Shown here piece after piece: positions 25,025 through 35,246 of a stretch of DNA of 64,000 nucleotides; the stretch's first letter is position 1, and the number at the start of each line of letters is the position of its first letter. The position numbers and the translations under genes were made by a program. The notes under the pieces are model-generated. The model was not told the DNA's origin, ran no database searches, and saw only the letters and a list, made by a program, of their open reading frames with translations. Origin of the DNA: Bacteroidota bacterium (GTDB taxonomy: Bacteria > Bacteroidota > Bacteroidia > J057 > JADKCL01); assembly GCA_016718825.1 (NCBI GenBank), contig JADKCL010000021.1, positions 62,001 to 126,000 of the forward strand, read 5' to 3'.

Positions 25025-25693
25025 ATGGAACAACAGCGGAAAAAGGTCTTGTTCATAGCACACCACTTCCCGCCCTTGGGGGGCCCGGGTGTGTACCGTG
25101 CGACGCGCTTTGCGCAGCACTTGACCGAGATGGGTTATGAACTCCATGTTCTCACCGTGGCCCTCAGTGACATCAAGGAAGGTGCCTATCCTTCGGATGA
25201 ATCCATGGAAAAGGCATTGCCCAAAGACCTCAAAATCACCCGCATATCGATCGATTACAACGCCAAGTTGCGTGACAAGCTGGTAAAGCTGCATATCATG
25301 CGATTCGTTTGGATGTTGTTTTGGTTCAGGTGGTGGGAGCCGTCTGCACGTTGGCCGCGGCATTGTTTGCAGCCCGCCTTGGACATTATCGACCGGGAAG
25401 GGATCGACCTCGTCTGGACGAGTTCGGGGCCATTTGTCGCCACATTGCTCGGGCATCGCCTCAAAAAACGCCGCAAGATCAAATGGGTAGCCGATTTGCG
25501 GGACCCTTTTACGGAGGCCTACTTCTGGGTGTGGCCGACCAAATGGCACTGGTTTTTCAGCCGGTGGATGGAAAAGCGCATTTGGGGCAAGGCGGATAAG
25601 CTCGTCGTGACCTGCCCGGCGCTCAAGGACCAATATTTGCGACGCGGCGTCACCACAGCCGACAAAATCACCGTGATCACCAATGGATTCTGA
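25025..25693 (+). CDS. Glycosyltransferase, N-terminal half of a frameshifted gene
   Basis: 222 residues covering the acceptor-binding Rossmann domain of a GT4-like GT-B glycosyltransferase: LFIAHHFPPLGGPGVYRATRFA at the N-terminus, then WTSSGPFVATLLGHRL, WVADLRDPFTEAYF and VTCPALKDQYL, ending at KITVITNGF followed by a stop. Intact relatives continue from NGF directly into the donor domain, which here is found one base out of register from 25683. It is thus half a protein, either a pseudogene or a base error in the assembly. Confidence 0.8.
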   Translation: MEQQRKKVLFIAHHFPPLGGPGVYRATRFAQHLTEMGYELHVLTVALSDIKEGAYPSDESMEKALPKDLKITRISIDYNAKLRDKLVKLHIMRFVWMLFWFRWWEPSARWPRHCLQPALDIIDREGIDLVWTSSGPFVATLLGHRLKKRRKIKWVADLRDPFTEAYFWVWPTKWHWFFSRWMEKRIWGKADKLVVTCPALKDQYLRRGVTTADKITVITNGF

Positions 25694-26369
25694 AAGCAAA
25701 TCCATTCTGAAACTGGGATTTGGCGGGACATTGTTCCGGCACCGGCCCGGCATTGACGATCGGCGATCCTTGAGCCGCATGGTCAAGGCGTGGTTTTGGG
25801 AATACCGGCCCGACTTCTTCATTCCGACCTCACGCTGTGGTTTTTACCTTTTCCGTGGTGTGGCCAAGTTCAAGGAAAAATATCCCGAATTGGCGGGGCA
25901 ACTCCAAGTCGAAATCTGGGGAAACATCGATCCGGAAAATCAGCGGCAGGTGAATGCGATGGGCATTCAAGACATCGTGACGATCGAAGGCTACCGCGAG
26001 CGTGCGGCTTCGCGCGCAAAGTTGGATGCCTGCGATGCGCTCTTCTTGCCGCTGGAACTCGCAAAAGCAGGTTACAAACCGCTGCTCATTCCAGGAAAAG
26101 TCTTCGAATACCTCCAAGCCGGCAAGCCGGTCCTCACCATCGGGCAAGACTCGGATGCGCTCGACATCATGAAAAAGTCAGGTTTGGGCGTCGTTCATGG
26201 CCCGGATGATGCAGAAGGTATTGCAGAAAGCCTGCGTCAGTTGATTTTGGACAAGGACATCTTGGCAAGCAAATATGTCGCCGATGCAGAATTTGTGTCG
26301 CAATTCGATTTCAAGCACCTCGCTGCGCAACTTGCAGCTGTTTTTGAGGAGGTTTCCGATTCGAAATAG
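25683..26369 (+). CDS. Glycosyltransferase, C-terminal half of the frameshifted gene
   Basis: 228 residues carrying the nucleotide-sugar-binding half of the same glycosyltransferase: LKLGFGGTLFRHRPG at the start, VEIWGNID, VTIEGYRERA, DALFLPLE, and the donor-site region LIPGKVFEYLQAGKPVLTIG with the acidic Glu of the GT4 E-x7-E motif. The nominal ATG at 25683 lies inside the first half and is unlikely to be a natural start. The frame shifts by one base between about 25680 and 25693. The encoded sugar specificity cannot be told. Confidence 0.75.
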   Translation: MDSESKSILKLGFGGTLFRHRPGIDDRRSLSRMVKAWFWEYRPDFFIPTSRCGFYLFRGVAKFKEKYPELAGQLQVEIWGNIDPENQRQVNAMGIQDIVTIEGYRERAASRAKLDACDALFLPLELAKAGYKPLLIPGKVFEYLQAGKPVLTIGQDSDALDIMKKSGLGVVHGPDDAEGIAESLRQLILDKDILASKYVADAEFVSQFDFKHLAAQLAAVFEEVSDSK

Positions 26370-26412
26370 GAAGGAAATTTTGCAGCAGCAACGGGAAAAA
26401 GGTTCAACCTGA

Positions 26413-27165
26413 TTATTCGACCTGGAAAATGCGCCTGTCCATCTTGCGATCGCCATTGTCTTCAATCTGATAACGCAAAATGCGCCCATCAGACAAGACC
26501 AAACCGAAAAGGTCAAGGCTTTCTCCCCAGACGATTTGGCTCACGCTGCCTTTCAGCGGAATTTCGCCGATGATATAGCCATGATCCAGGTCCTGTCGCA
26601 CTTGAAAAACGCCCACCGAATCTTCCTTCACGTACACCAATCGCTCATTTGCTACAAACCTCAACTTCTTTACGTTGCCCGAAACAATTCGGACAGAAGC
26701 GGCATTTTCTGCAAGTGCCTTGCCGGTTGGCAAAGTGCAGAAAGCATCCTTCGGTAGTACCAATAAGCCAACACAGACAAGGTTCGGCAAAGGCCAAAAC
26801 GCGTCCTTCTGACTTCCCAAGTTTGCGTCGTAACCTTGCCATCTTGCGAAAAATGACCAACAAATCCTGCCAAATCGAAATAAATCCATCTGACACCTCG
26901 CACATTTCACCAGCCCAGACAAAGTCCCAGCTAAACAAAATACCGTTTTCCTGCAGGACACAGTCCTTGCTGCTTCTTAAGCTTCCATCAATTCCGTATC
27001 GCTCGAGCTTGACCGTGTCTGCATCGTCGCGGCAGACAATCACCAATTCGTCGCCATCGCACTGGAACACAGCCATCAACTTGGGCAGGCTGGGCAAATT
27101 GGCGGCTGTGCGGATCAAAATATCCTTCCCGAACTTGGAATTGGACTCCAAGCACTTTGCCTGAC
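26413..27165 (-). pseudogene. 3' part of the ternary-system repeat/beta-propeller gene, in two shifted frames
   Basis: After about 27,150 the protein of the upstream gene continues in a second frame (KFGKDILIRTAANLPSLPK, VFQCDGDELVIVCRDD, VKLERYGIDGSL). Near 26,850 it passes into a third frame (DAFWPLPNLVCVGLLVLPKD, FVANERLVYVKED, VGVFQVRQDL, GLVLSDGRILRYQIEDNGD), ending at 26413. The pieces look like successive beta-propeller blades. Two indels are needed to restore one frame of about 910 codons from 29144 to 26413. If real, the last blades are lost; if sequencing errors, the gene is whole. Confidence 0.65.
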
Positions 27166-29144
27166 AAGCCTGAGCCTTCTGGTGAGTACAGAAACATCTT
27201 GGTTCGGTTGCTGGGTTCTTGCAGGAGCAAGACTTCTTCGCCCTCCCCAATGGCTTCCGGCCAGTGGAAATATTCAACATCGCCGTTCCAATTCCACCGG
27301 GCGAGCCAAAGGTGTTTGCCTTCGTGACCCAAGGTGAGATTCTGATCACCAGCCTCTTTTCCCCCATACCAACGAATATTCTTGTTCAGCCGCAAGCTGA
27401 AGTCCTTGGATCTACTTCTGGCATTGAAGGCACTCGTAAACCGGCCGATATCCGTACTGACCAGGCTGTCGGGCTTCAGAAACACGTTCAACAGGTGCAT
27501 CTGTGAGAGATTGCCTTGATTGGCCTGCGCACTCAAAAAACCGTAGGCGATTTCCTTCGCCACTTCACGGGCCTCCGCGCCGCGCAATTGGGGAAACAAA
27601 TCAGCCAAAATCGCCAGAAAGGTTCCGCGCCGTTCGTAGGCGGTATGTTGATTGTAAAGCCCTTGAATTTGCGTGGCCATGTCCACCGCCGGGACATTCA
27701 CTTCCTTCAAATACAGGCGCAGACAAGCTTCGCTTTGTTTGAGATCGTGCCAACCCAACAGCAGGGTCACCAAGGTGCGGTCGAGCCGATCCATCTTGGC
27801 ACGCAGTAACCGTGCAGCCTCCAGATAATCAAGCTGCTCCAAGGCGGCCTCTACGCAGCGCTCATATTGCTCCAGTGCCTTCTTTTCCTTGGACAGCAGG
27901 CGGTAGAGGTCACCTGCCTTCTCCCACTGCTTGAGTTCGAGGTAAATGTCGATCGCCTCGAGGTAAAGACCGGCCTTTTCGAGGCATTCTGCGGCGGCTT
28001 TTGGGTTTTTGAGATGCTCCTTGTAAATCAATGCCGCTTCGCGGTACATTTTCCCTTGTTGCAAAACGTTGGCGGCGGCCTGGAAATCGTGGAGCAAGTG
28101 GGCAAAAATATAGGCCGCTTTGGCAAAATCACCCGCTGCTACGGCTTCATTGGCAGCGTTGCGGTAGCGGTCGCGCAAGGTTTGGTAGCGGCTGGAATCA
28201 ACATTCCAGGTGCCGGAACTCGTGCCGCCGCTGAATTTGTTCCAGTCATAGCGGGTGTCCCGCTGTTGAAGGTCGCTCCCAGCCTCCCCGGTGCCGCGAT
28301 TCGCAAAAGGATTGTCCAGGGGAATGGCATATTTCAGCGCCTCATCCAAGTTTCTGTCAAGCATTTCCATGAGGCGGTCAAGGGCATCCATGCGCTTGCC
28401 GTCGAGCCCTTTGGTCCTTTCGCCAAGCCAACTCGCAAACTTCGCAAATGCCTTGTAGCCTTCGCCTTCCTCGCCATGCCCCTCGGGGAATTGCTCCATG
28501 AGGCCCTTGGTCATCGACAAAGCACCTTTGAAAAGGCCCGATTTGAAGCGATTCACAATGCTGTCGTCGTCCTTGTCTGCACCTGGAATATCGTCCAAGG
28601 ACTTTCGTTCCTTGCTGCCGCGCAGTTGATCCATGGCCTCCTCCAAACTCGGCTGCGGCACCCGCGCATCTTGCAATGGTGGCACAGGCGCAAATCCCGG
28701 GTGGGCATGCCCCCAATTTCCTTGCTTTTCTTCGCCCAATTCGAAGCATTCTACCCAGTCAATACGATCAGAAGCTTCAAATCCCACCATTCCGAGACTA
28801 GGATGGTAAAACTGTCGCTCAAAAAGCAGGTTTCGATCGAGTTCGGCGGGAGTAACATCCGGAAACAAAGCGGCCCCCACTGGCAAAACCAACTTTTTGC
28901 CCAACAAATAGCAGGGTTGCAGCAAATTTTCAGGGACTGGGCCTGAATAATTCGCAAAAATCACCAGCAATCCCGCAGGATTCCGAGATTTCAGGCTTTC
29001 GGGAACAAGATAAGCTTCCAATTGCACCAAAGGAATGCCCCAAGGCTGGATGGTGAGCAGCCATTCGCGCAAATCTGAGCCACGCAAGAAGGCGGCCTGG
29101 ACCTTCTGCCTGGAAAAATCCTTGTAGATCAGGCGTGTTTTCAT
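26988..29144 (-). CDS. Large repeat/beta-propeller protein of the MoxR-vWA ternary system (bpX6-like)
   Basis: The first 660 or so residues are coherent. They comprise an N-terminal domain (MKTRLIYKDFSRQKVQAAF onward, about 1-150) resembling the bpX6 family, a charged linker, a Trp/Asp-rich segment, and helical TPR-like repeats at about 340-560 (FAKAAYIFAHLLHDFQAAA, AAECLEKAGLYLEAIDIYLE). The start of a beta-propeller follows (KDFSLRLNKNIRWYGG, LWLARWNWNGDVEYFHWP). After about residue 660 the frame is out of register (WRRIGDCLPRRCRHG), so the listed stop is artefactual. Its ATG overlaps the vWA gene stop by 4 bases. Probably a scaffold within the MoxR complex. Confidence 0.7.
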   Translation of the reverse strand: MKTRLIYKDFSRQKVQAAFLRGSDLREWLLTIQPWGIPLVQLEAYLVPESLKSRNPAGLLVIFANYSGPVPENLLQPCYLLGKKLVLPVGAALFPDVTPAELDRNLLFERQFYHPSLGMVGFEASDRIDWVECFELGEEKQGNWGHAHPGFAPVPPLQDARVPQPSLEEAMDQLRGSKERKSLDDIPGADKDDDSIVNRFKSGLFKGALSMTKGLMEQFPEGHGEEGEGYKAFAKFASWLGERTKGLDGKRMDALDRLMEMLDRNLDEALKYAIPLDNPFANRGTGEAGSDLQQRDTRYDWNKFSGGTSSGTWNVDSSRYQTLRDRYRNAANEAVAAGDFAKAAYIFAHLLHDFQAAANVLQQGKMYREAALIYKEHLKNPKAAAECLEKAGLYLEAIDIYLELKQWEKAGDLYRLLSKEKKALEQYERCVEAALEQLDYLEAARLLRAKMDRLDRTLVTLLLGWHDLKQSEACLRLYLKEVNVPAVDMATQIQGLYNQHTAYERRGTFLAILADLFPQLRGAEAREVAKEIAYGFLSAQANQGNLSQMHLLNVFLKPDSLVSTDIGRFTSAFNARSRSKDFSLRLNKNIRWYGGKEAGDQNLTLGHEGKHLWLARWNWNGDVEYFHWPEAIGEGEEVLLLQEPSNRTKMFLYSPEGSGLSGKVLGVQFQVREGYFDPHSRQFAQPAQVDGCVPVRWRRIGDCLPRRCRHGQARAIRN

Positions 29145-31606
29145 CGGTGATTCAGGATGCGTTGAAAAATGGGTTCAAGATACTTCGCCACAAAAGCTTC
29201 GATGGTGATTTGTTGGTCCCGGCGATGGTAAAAGAAATAGTGATTCCCGACCCGATCACCGACGGAAGCCCAAGCTGCAGTGGGTTGACCGACAATCGTG
29301 GCGATGCTCACTTCCGGCAAACTGGAGTCGCTGCTCCGCAGGTGCAAAAAGCCCCGTGGATCCATGTAGGCAATCGTTCCATCTGCCCAAGTGGTACGTC
29401 GCAAGGCGGGTGGTCCACCCGCGTACAATGGCAAAGCCTGCACCTCCGGCTCGGTATGACCGAGCCGGACCGGCCGTTTTTCAGTGTGATTTTGCTGCCA
29501 AATCAATTCCCTGTGAAAAGTTTCAGTGATGATGAGACGATTACCATCAAAAATCAAATGACCATCCTCGGTAATCCCGAGGCGCTTGGCCTTGCAAATC
29601 GTGCTGTAACCCGAATTGATGACGTTTTTGAGATCCGCCTTGTGAAATTTATAAGACCCCATTGGGTCCAAGCGTTTGACAAAGGAAAAATTGGGGGGCA
29701 ATTCTTCAATTTGCCCGGATTGGACATCACAACGGAAATTTTTCACCCGCAGTTGACCACTGAAAAACTGGCAATGGACAATGGGTTTCCCATCATCCAT
29801 ACCAAACGAAACGTAGTGGCCCGTTTCAAGATGCGTCAAATCCAAGGTCTGGAGTTCATGCGACGTCAGGTCGTAACGGTGAATTTTCAGGACCTTCTTG
29901 GCCCAATCCTGCATCAAAATCAACACAGCGCGCGCCAGCACTTCCTCCTCGATACAGATCAAATCGGCCTCCTCCAAGAATGGCAGAAGCTGCAAAGCAC
30001 CCATTCCGCCCATTTGCCAAAGCAATACCCGTCGCGAATCGGTGATCACCGCGATGCGAGTGGACGTCAGCTTTCGGGTATTCGTGCTCCGGAGGCGCAT
30101 CGAGATGGCCGGAAAATGCAATGGCGCTGGAACTTGACCAAAAAAGGCCGGCATCAAGTCGTCCACCGGGCGCTGTGGTTCACGGTCGGATGCCTTTTTG
30201 CGCGCCGGAAGGCGAAAAAGCAAGTCTCCGAGGTCAAACATTGCCGAGGAATGCAGTTTGCGACGGCCGCCTTTGATTTCATACAATTCCATTCGTCCGT
30301 CGCGTCCCAAGCCGATCAAGACATCCAATTGAGGTTGCAGGGAGGTGACCTTTGCGGCGAATTCAGGCGAATCAAGATTTTCCAAGCCCGTGATAAAAAT
30401 GACTTCCTTCCCGGCGTGGCCGACCTCGTTGAGGCAATTTTCCAAGGATTCGCTGCAATCCAAATGGGCATCCAACCTGGATAGTGCATCCAACACCCCG
30501 GATTTGGCGCTTAAATCGGTCGCAAAATAATTGGTCCCCCCGAGGGAAAATGCCCGCAAAGGCAATCCAACTTCCAAGGTCAATTTGCAAGCAAGTGCCG
30601 CCGAAATCGCAAAAACGCGGGGCAAACCCCAAAGCCGCAACGTGGCATCGAGCAGCACGATGCGTTCGCGCTCCACCTTCAAGGGCGGCTCCTCGCGCCG
30701 CAGGTACAACGCCTCGTTGTTGGCCAAGCGCGCCATGAGGGTGGAGTCATCCTGCGCCAATTCGCTGAGCAAGAGGCGATCCAAGTTGCCTTTATTGGTG
30801 ATGTCCGAGACCCCACCGATCGGCATGTCGTTGCTGCCGCGCGCTTGCATCGGAATGTTGAGCGCCGCGACGAGGTGCTGCGCCAAATGCGCAATGCCGC
30901 ACGTACGGTTGTCTTCCAGCAATTCCTGAATCAGCGACGGTTCGCCTTCAGGCTCGGGCGGCGGCGGGAGCGTTATGTCTGCCGGTTTTGGAATATCCTT
31001 CAAACCAGTCCGCACAAACGTATCCAAGGCGAAATAGGTCGGAAACTCCCTGGATGCCCAGATCAACGGTCGCAACGCTTCATTGACATATTCGCCCGTC
31101 TCCGAAATCGCAACATGGTTCAGCCAAGGGTCAATTTTGCCTTGTTTGAAGGCGTGGAGCACATCTTTGGTATCCAAAAATGAAACGGCCGCGTGGGCGG
31201 GATCATTGTCAGGCAAAATGGCACGCAACAACCATCCACGGTTTTCTTGACTGCGAAATGCTTGGGGCAAATCGTTGATCCGCATGAGCAAATGGCAGAT
31301 TTCGGGAAATTCCTCCGGCAAAGCCTCTTGAAAGGCTTCTGCAAATTTCAGCAAACGTTCCCTCGTGACGAGCGAATCCTTCAGATTTCCTTTTGCAGCC
31401 GCAATCACGAGCAAAATAGATGAAAGCGAAGGCAAACCTTGGTCCTTCAAGGCATCAAGGTAGCCCTCCAATTCTTGCTTGAAACAAAGTGTGCGGCCAT
31501 CTTGCCAATCAATGGTCTTCCCATCGCTACCCCAGCGCCAAAAAAAGGCTACAGGAGCCTGGAAATATTGGATTCCCAATTGGATGTTTTTGTCTACGGG
31601 GATCAT
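29141..31606 (-). CDS. vWA/beta-propeller protein of the ternary system, degenerate MIDAS
   Basis: About 821 residues, with start ATG 31606 chosen for its ATGA overlap with the upstream stop. A helical N-terminal region (1-280) precedes a vWA-like core: ERIVLLDATLRLWGLPRVFA near 315-335, an internal ALACKLTLEVGLPLRAFSLG, and EVIFITGLENLDS. The metal-ion site should read DxSxS, but here it is DATLR, so a bound metal is doubtful. The C-terminal half (about 480-821) has beta-propeller-like strands (IAVITDSRRVLLWQMGG, GHYVSFGMDDGKPIV, GTIAYMDPRGFLHLRSSD). In related systems this partner is paired with a MoxR ATPase, as here. Confidence 0.75.
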   Translation of the reverse strand: MIPVDKNIQLGIQYFQAPVAFFWRWGSDGKTIDWQDGRTLCFKQELEGYLDALKDQGLPSLSSILLVIAAAKGNLKDSLVTRERLLKFAEAFQEALPEEFPEICHLLMRINDLPQAFRSQENRGWLLRAILPDNDPAHAAVSFLDTKDVLHAFKQGKIDPWLNHVAISETGEYVNEALRPLIWASREFPTYFALDTFVRTGLKDIPKPADITLPPPPEPEGEPSLIQELLEDNRTCGIAHLAQHLVAALNIPMQARGSNDMPIGGVSDITNKGNLDRLLLSELAQDDSTLMARLANNEALYLRREEPPLKVERERIVLLDATLRLWGLPRVFAISAALACKLTLEVGLPLRAFSLGGTNYFATDLSAKSGVLDALSRLDAHLDCSESLENCLNEVGHAGKEVIFITGLENLDSPEFAAKVTSLQPQLDVLIGLGRDGRMELYEIKGGRRKLHSSAMFDLGDLLFRLPARKKASDREPQRPVDDLMPAFFGQVPAPLHFPAISMRLRSTNTRKLTSTRIAVITDSRRVLLWQMGGMGALQLLPFLEEADLICIEEEVLARAVLILMQDWAKKVLKIHRYDLTSHELQTLDLTHLETGHYVSFGMDDGKPIVHCQFFSGQLRVKNFRCDVQSGQIEELPPNFSFVKRLDPMGSYKFHKADLKNVINSGYSTICKAKRLGITEDGHLIFDGNRLIITETFHRELIWQQNHTEKRPVRLGHTEPEVQALPLYAGGPPALRRTTWADGTIAYMDPRGFLHLRSSDSSLPEVSIATIVGQPTAAWASVGDRVGNHYFFYHRRDQQITIEAFVAKYLEPIFQRILNHR

Positions 31607-32312
31607 GTCGTTTCTAAAGGGGTCTGTCGAATGCCACTGCGACTCGCAGCAACAAACAATGCCAAGGGAATTCGCTGCCACGAGCCGTCTGTGTGGATCA
31701 TCACCAACGCATCACCCTCAGGATTACATTTCGAAAGTACAATCGGTGCCAAAACGGGGAATTCGAGGACAAATCCTGCAGGCAACAACAGCCCTTCACA
31801 GGACCAAAAAGAGGTTCCGGGAATGTTTGGAAGCGGATGGCCCATCACCAGCACGTTTTGATCGCGGTCGGCCACCATTTTCAGGCATTTGATTCGGATT
31901 TCTGGTGCGGAATCGACCCAAGATTGAAGATCTATCAGGTTGCAGCGCAACAAAACGGGGTTTTGAACTTGGCTTGACGGTACCAACCGAATTCCGATTC
32001 GCTCCGATGATTGTCCAGAAAAGGCCGCTGTGGGCAATTCCAGGGGCAAAAATTGAAGCATCGACGTCCAATCCATTCGCGGGAGGTAGGCAATGGGCGT
32101 ATGTCCATTTTGAGGGAACAATTGATCATTGTCGCTCAGGATATATCGATGAATCGCTGGCAATTGCCGAATCCGCAGGTCCACATTGCCATCGTCAAGG
32201 ATACCGCGAATCCAAATTTGATCTGCCCGGACTGCGACACGCAAGCCGGCAATGCAACGCACATGACCCAGGAATTCCTGATCGGCTGCAGCGATTACGA
32301 CAACTTGCTCTT

Positions 32313-32316
<4 letters not shown>
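31603..32316 (-). CDS. Small accessory protein of the MoxR-vWA-beta-propeller operon
   Basis: About 237 residues from ATG 32316, which overlaps the MoxR stop by 4 bases; its own stop overlaps the vWA start by 4 bases. I do not recognise a named domain. The sequence is mostly short beta strands (VVVIAAADQEFLGHV, IWIRGILDDGNVDLRIRQLP, GIRLVPSSQVQNPVLLRCN, GDALVMIHTDGSWQRIPLAL) and fits a small beta-rich or propeller-like adaptor of the bpX kind. No signal peptide or membrane segment. Strict coupling with its neighbours makes participation in the complex very likely. Confidence 0.65.
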
Positions 32317-33467
<1,151 letters not shown>

Positions 33468-34136
33468 TTATACTTTGGATTCTTCGAATGTAAGGGGTTC
33501 AAAATCTGGCCAAAACAACTTTCCGTGACTGCCGACGGCGGCTTGGATCAGGGCATTGAGTTGCGGAATGCGGGACAATTTCCTGTCGCGTGCCGCGATG
33601 ACCCGATCTGCATACGCCAATTGCAACCCGGCATGATCCGGTAGCGGGGACATCGATTCGACCGGAATGCCGACCGCCGAAAAAGGCCATTGTGACGCAA
33701 TTTCCTGCATCTGGACGACAAGCGGATCCGACGGGGAAAGACTGCGGGCAAGGTCATAGACATGTGGCAGATTGCGCAGCAAAAGATCCGCCGAATAAAC
33801 CGACTCCGGCGTGATTTCGCCTGGGAAGGCTTTCAAATGCAGCGGGATCAATTCAGCGCCAAGATTGCGCAACAAAAGAAACTGCAAGGCACGATACAAA
33901 TATTCCGCGGCCCAAACGGCGGCTTTTGGTTGATAATCAGGCGCTTTGCGTGGCAGATGAAAAGCATCCCAACGGTGGTAGCTTTCCATCAATGTTTCCA
34001 CTTGCAAGCGATCGGCTTCCTCAAAATCCGTCAATTCCGGGGCAAGAAGAACATTGCCCTCCTGCAAAAGCGCAGTCACAAACCCCGCAAGCGAGGTAGG
34101 GTTCGGATTTGCCGGATCCATGGGGCCTTCTTTCAT
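33468..34136 (-). CDS. First gene of the MoxR operon, helical protein of unknown family
   Basis: About 222 residues from ATG 34136 (MKEGPMDPANPNPTSLAGFV). An upstream in-frame ATG at 34313 would add a low-complexity leader and overlap the predicted promoter. The protein looks mostly helical and soluble (YQPKAAVWAAEYLYRALQFL, DLLLRNLPHVYDLARSL, IPQLNALIQAAVG), with no membrane segment. It abuts the MoxR start with no gap. I do not recognise the fold beyond its place as the leading accessory gene of such ternary operons. Confidence 0.65.
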   Translation of the reverse strand: MKEGPMDPANPNPTSLAGFVTALLQEGNVLLAPELTDFEEADRLQVETLMESYHRWDAFHLPRKAPDYQPKAAVWAAEYLYRALQFLLLRNLGAELIPLHLKAFPGEITPESVYSADLLLRNLPHVYDLARSLSPSDPLVVQMQEIASQWPFSAVGIPVESMSPLPDHAGLQLAYADRVIAARDRKLSRIPQLNALIQAAVGSHGKLFWPDFEPLTFEESKV

Positions 34137-34246
34137 AATGATAAAACTATTGCTTTTTGGTTTCTGCTGGAAGTAAGGTGCAATGCAAACGATGGATTGT
34201 TTTCGGGTGCAAGTTACCAAAGTGTCAGCCTGCGCAAAAGGCCGTT

Positions 34247-34254
34247 CAAAGCTA
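34247..34254 (-). promoter_or_regulatory. Possible -7 element of the MoxR operon
   Basis: On the minus strand TAGCTTTG (34254-34247) matches TAnnTTTG. It is about 110 bases upstream of the first start codon. No -33 TTG lies at the expected distance. Confidence 0.3.
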
Positions 34255-34425
34255 GATATTGACCGCTGAAGCTTGAAATTGGTGCGTCCTCCTCCTTCTG
34301 ATGGAATCTGCAACTGGGCGCAGGTTCAAATGCAAGGAATGTTTACTTTCGAAGGCTTTTCACTTTGCAATGTTCTTTTTTGCTAATTTTCGGCATTGGC
34401 CGTCTGAAGTAACCCACTGGCCCTT

Positions 34426-35160
34426 ATGAGCACAATTGGCAGTTTTTCATATCGCTACCGCGTTTTGGTGTTCAACATCTTGTTGGCGGGTCTGATTTTC
34501 GGGATTGATCCATACTGGTTCCAACTGATACCTGACCTCAGCAATCTCAATTTTTACTTGGGAGTTGGTCTCATGGTGGCGCTTTTTCTAGAGTTTGCGG
34601 GTATTTGGTTCAAGTCAAGGTTGCTGTTTTCTTTTGAAAACTCCATTCATCGGAAGGTTCCGCTATTGTTTGGACTCTCCTTCATTCCGCGTTTGCTCAT
34701 CAGCGGGGCATTTGCCACCCTCGCATTTGACATCATGGGGGCCTTGGTCATTTCCGATTATTTCCTTTTGCCGATCATTCTTTACGCTACAATGAAGGAA
34801 TTTGGCGTTCGCTCGATGCTGCTGGACACCGTACGGGAAAAACTTCCTCGCCCGGGTGGAATCAGGGTTTGGATTGGCGACGTGATGCTGTTTGTGTTCA
34901 TCGCAATGATGTACGCTGCGATTTGGAAGGTCTATCTTTGGGAGAATCAGCACATGATGTATGTGATCATCTCCCCCATCAACTGGGGATTTACAGCTGG
35001 AATCTTCTTTTTCATGATTCTTTGTTTGGAAATGCCCTTTTTCTGGGAAGAATACCTGCACAACAAATCTGCTGGTGGCAGATGGTTTTCGATTTTCACC
35101 GTACTGCTGCCCACCATAGGCCTGATAGGCCGGTTCCTGCTGATGCGCCTTTCCCACTGA
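34426..35160 (+). CDS. Multi-spanning membrane protein of unknown function
   Basis: A 244-residue protein with about seven hydrophobic segments (for instance VLVFNILLAGLIFGI, FYLGVGLMVALFLEFAGI, LLISGAFATLAFDIMGALVI, VMLFVFIAMMYAAIW, FTAGIFFFMILCLEMPFFW, LLPTIGLIGRFLLM). Charged loops between them carry no motif I recognise. No signal peptide beyond the first helix. It is divergent from the MoxR operon and followed by the glycine-rich secreted protein; no function can be inferred from the neighbours. Confidence 0.7.
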   Translation: MSTIGSFSYRYRVLVFNILLAGLIFGIDPYWFQLIPDLSNLNFYLGVGLMVALFLEFAGIWFKSRLLFSFENSIHRKVPLLFGLSFIPRLLISGAFATLAFDIMGALVISDYFLLPIILYATMKEFGVRSMLLDTVREKLPRPGGIRVWIGDVMLFVFIAMMYAAIWKVYLWENQHMMYVIISPINWGFTAGIFFFMILCLEMPFFWEEYLHNKSAGGRWFSIFTVLLPTIGLIGRFLLMRLSH

Positions 35161-35246
35161 GGCTGTTGTTTGAAATTGCCGATTGCCGCACTTGTAGCAA
35201 TTCACATTTTTATCCAATTTTAAGGCTTGGTAATAATATCTCTGTT

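Noticed and set aside
29135..30484. 449-codon open frame on the plus strand within the vWA/propeller gene
   Set aside because: The minus-strand frame joins the operon by exact 4-base overlaps and has coherent domains; the plus-strand product does not.
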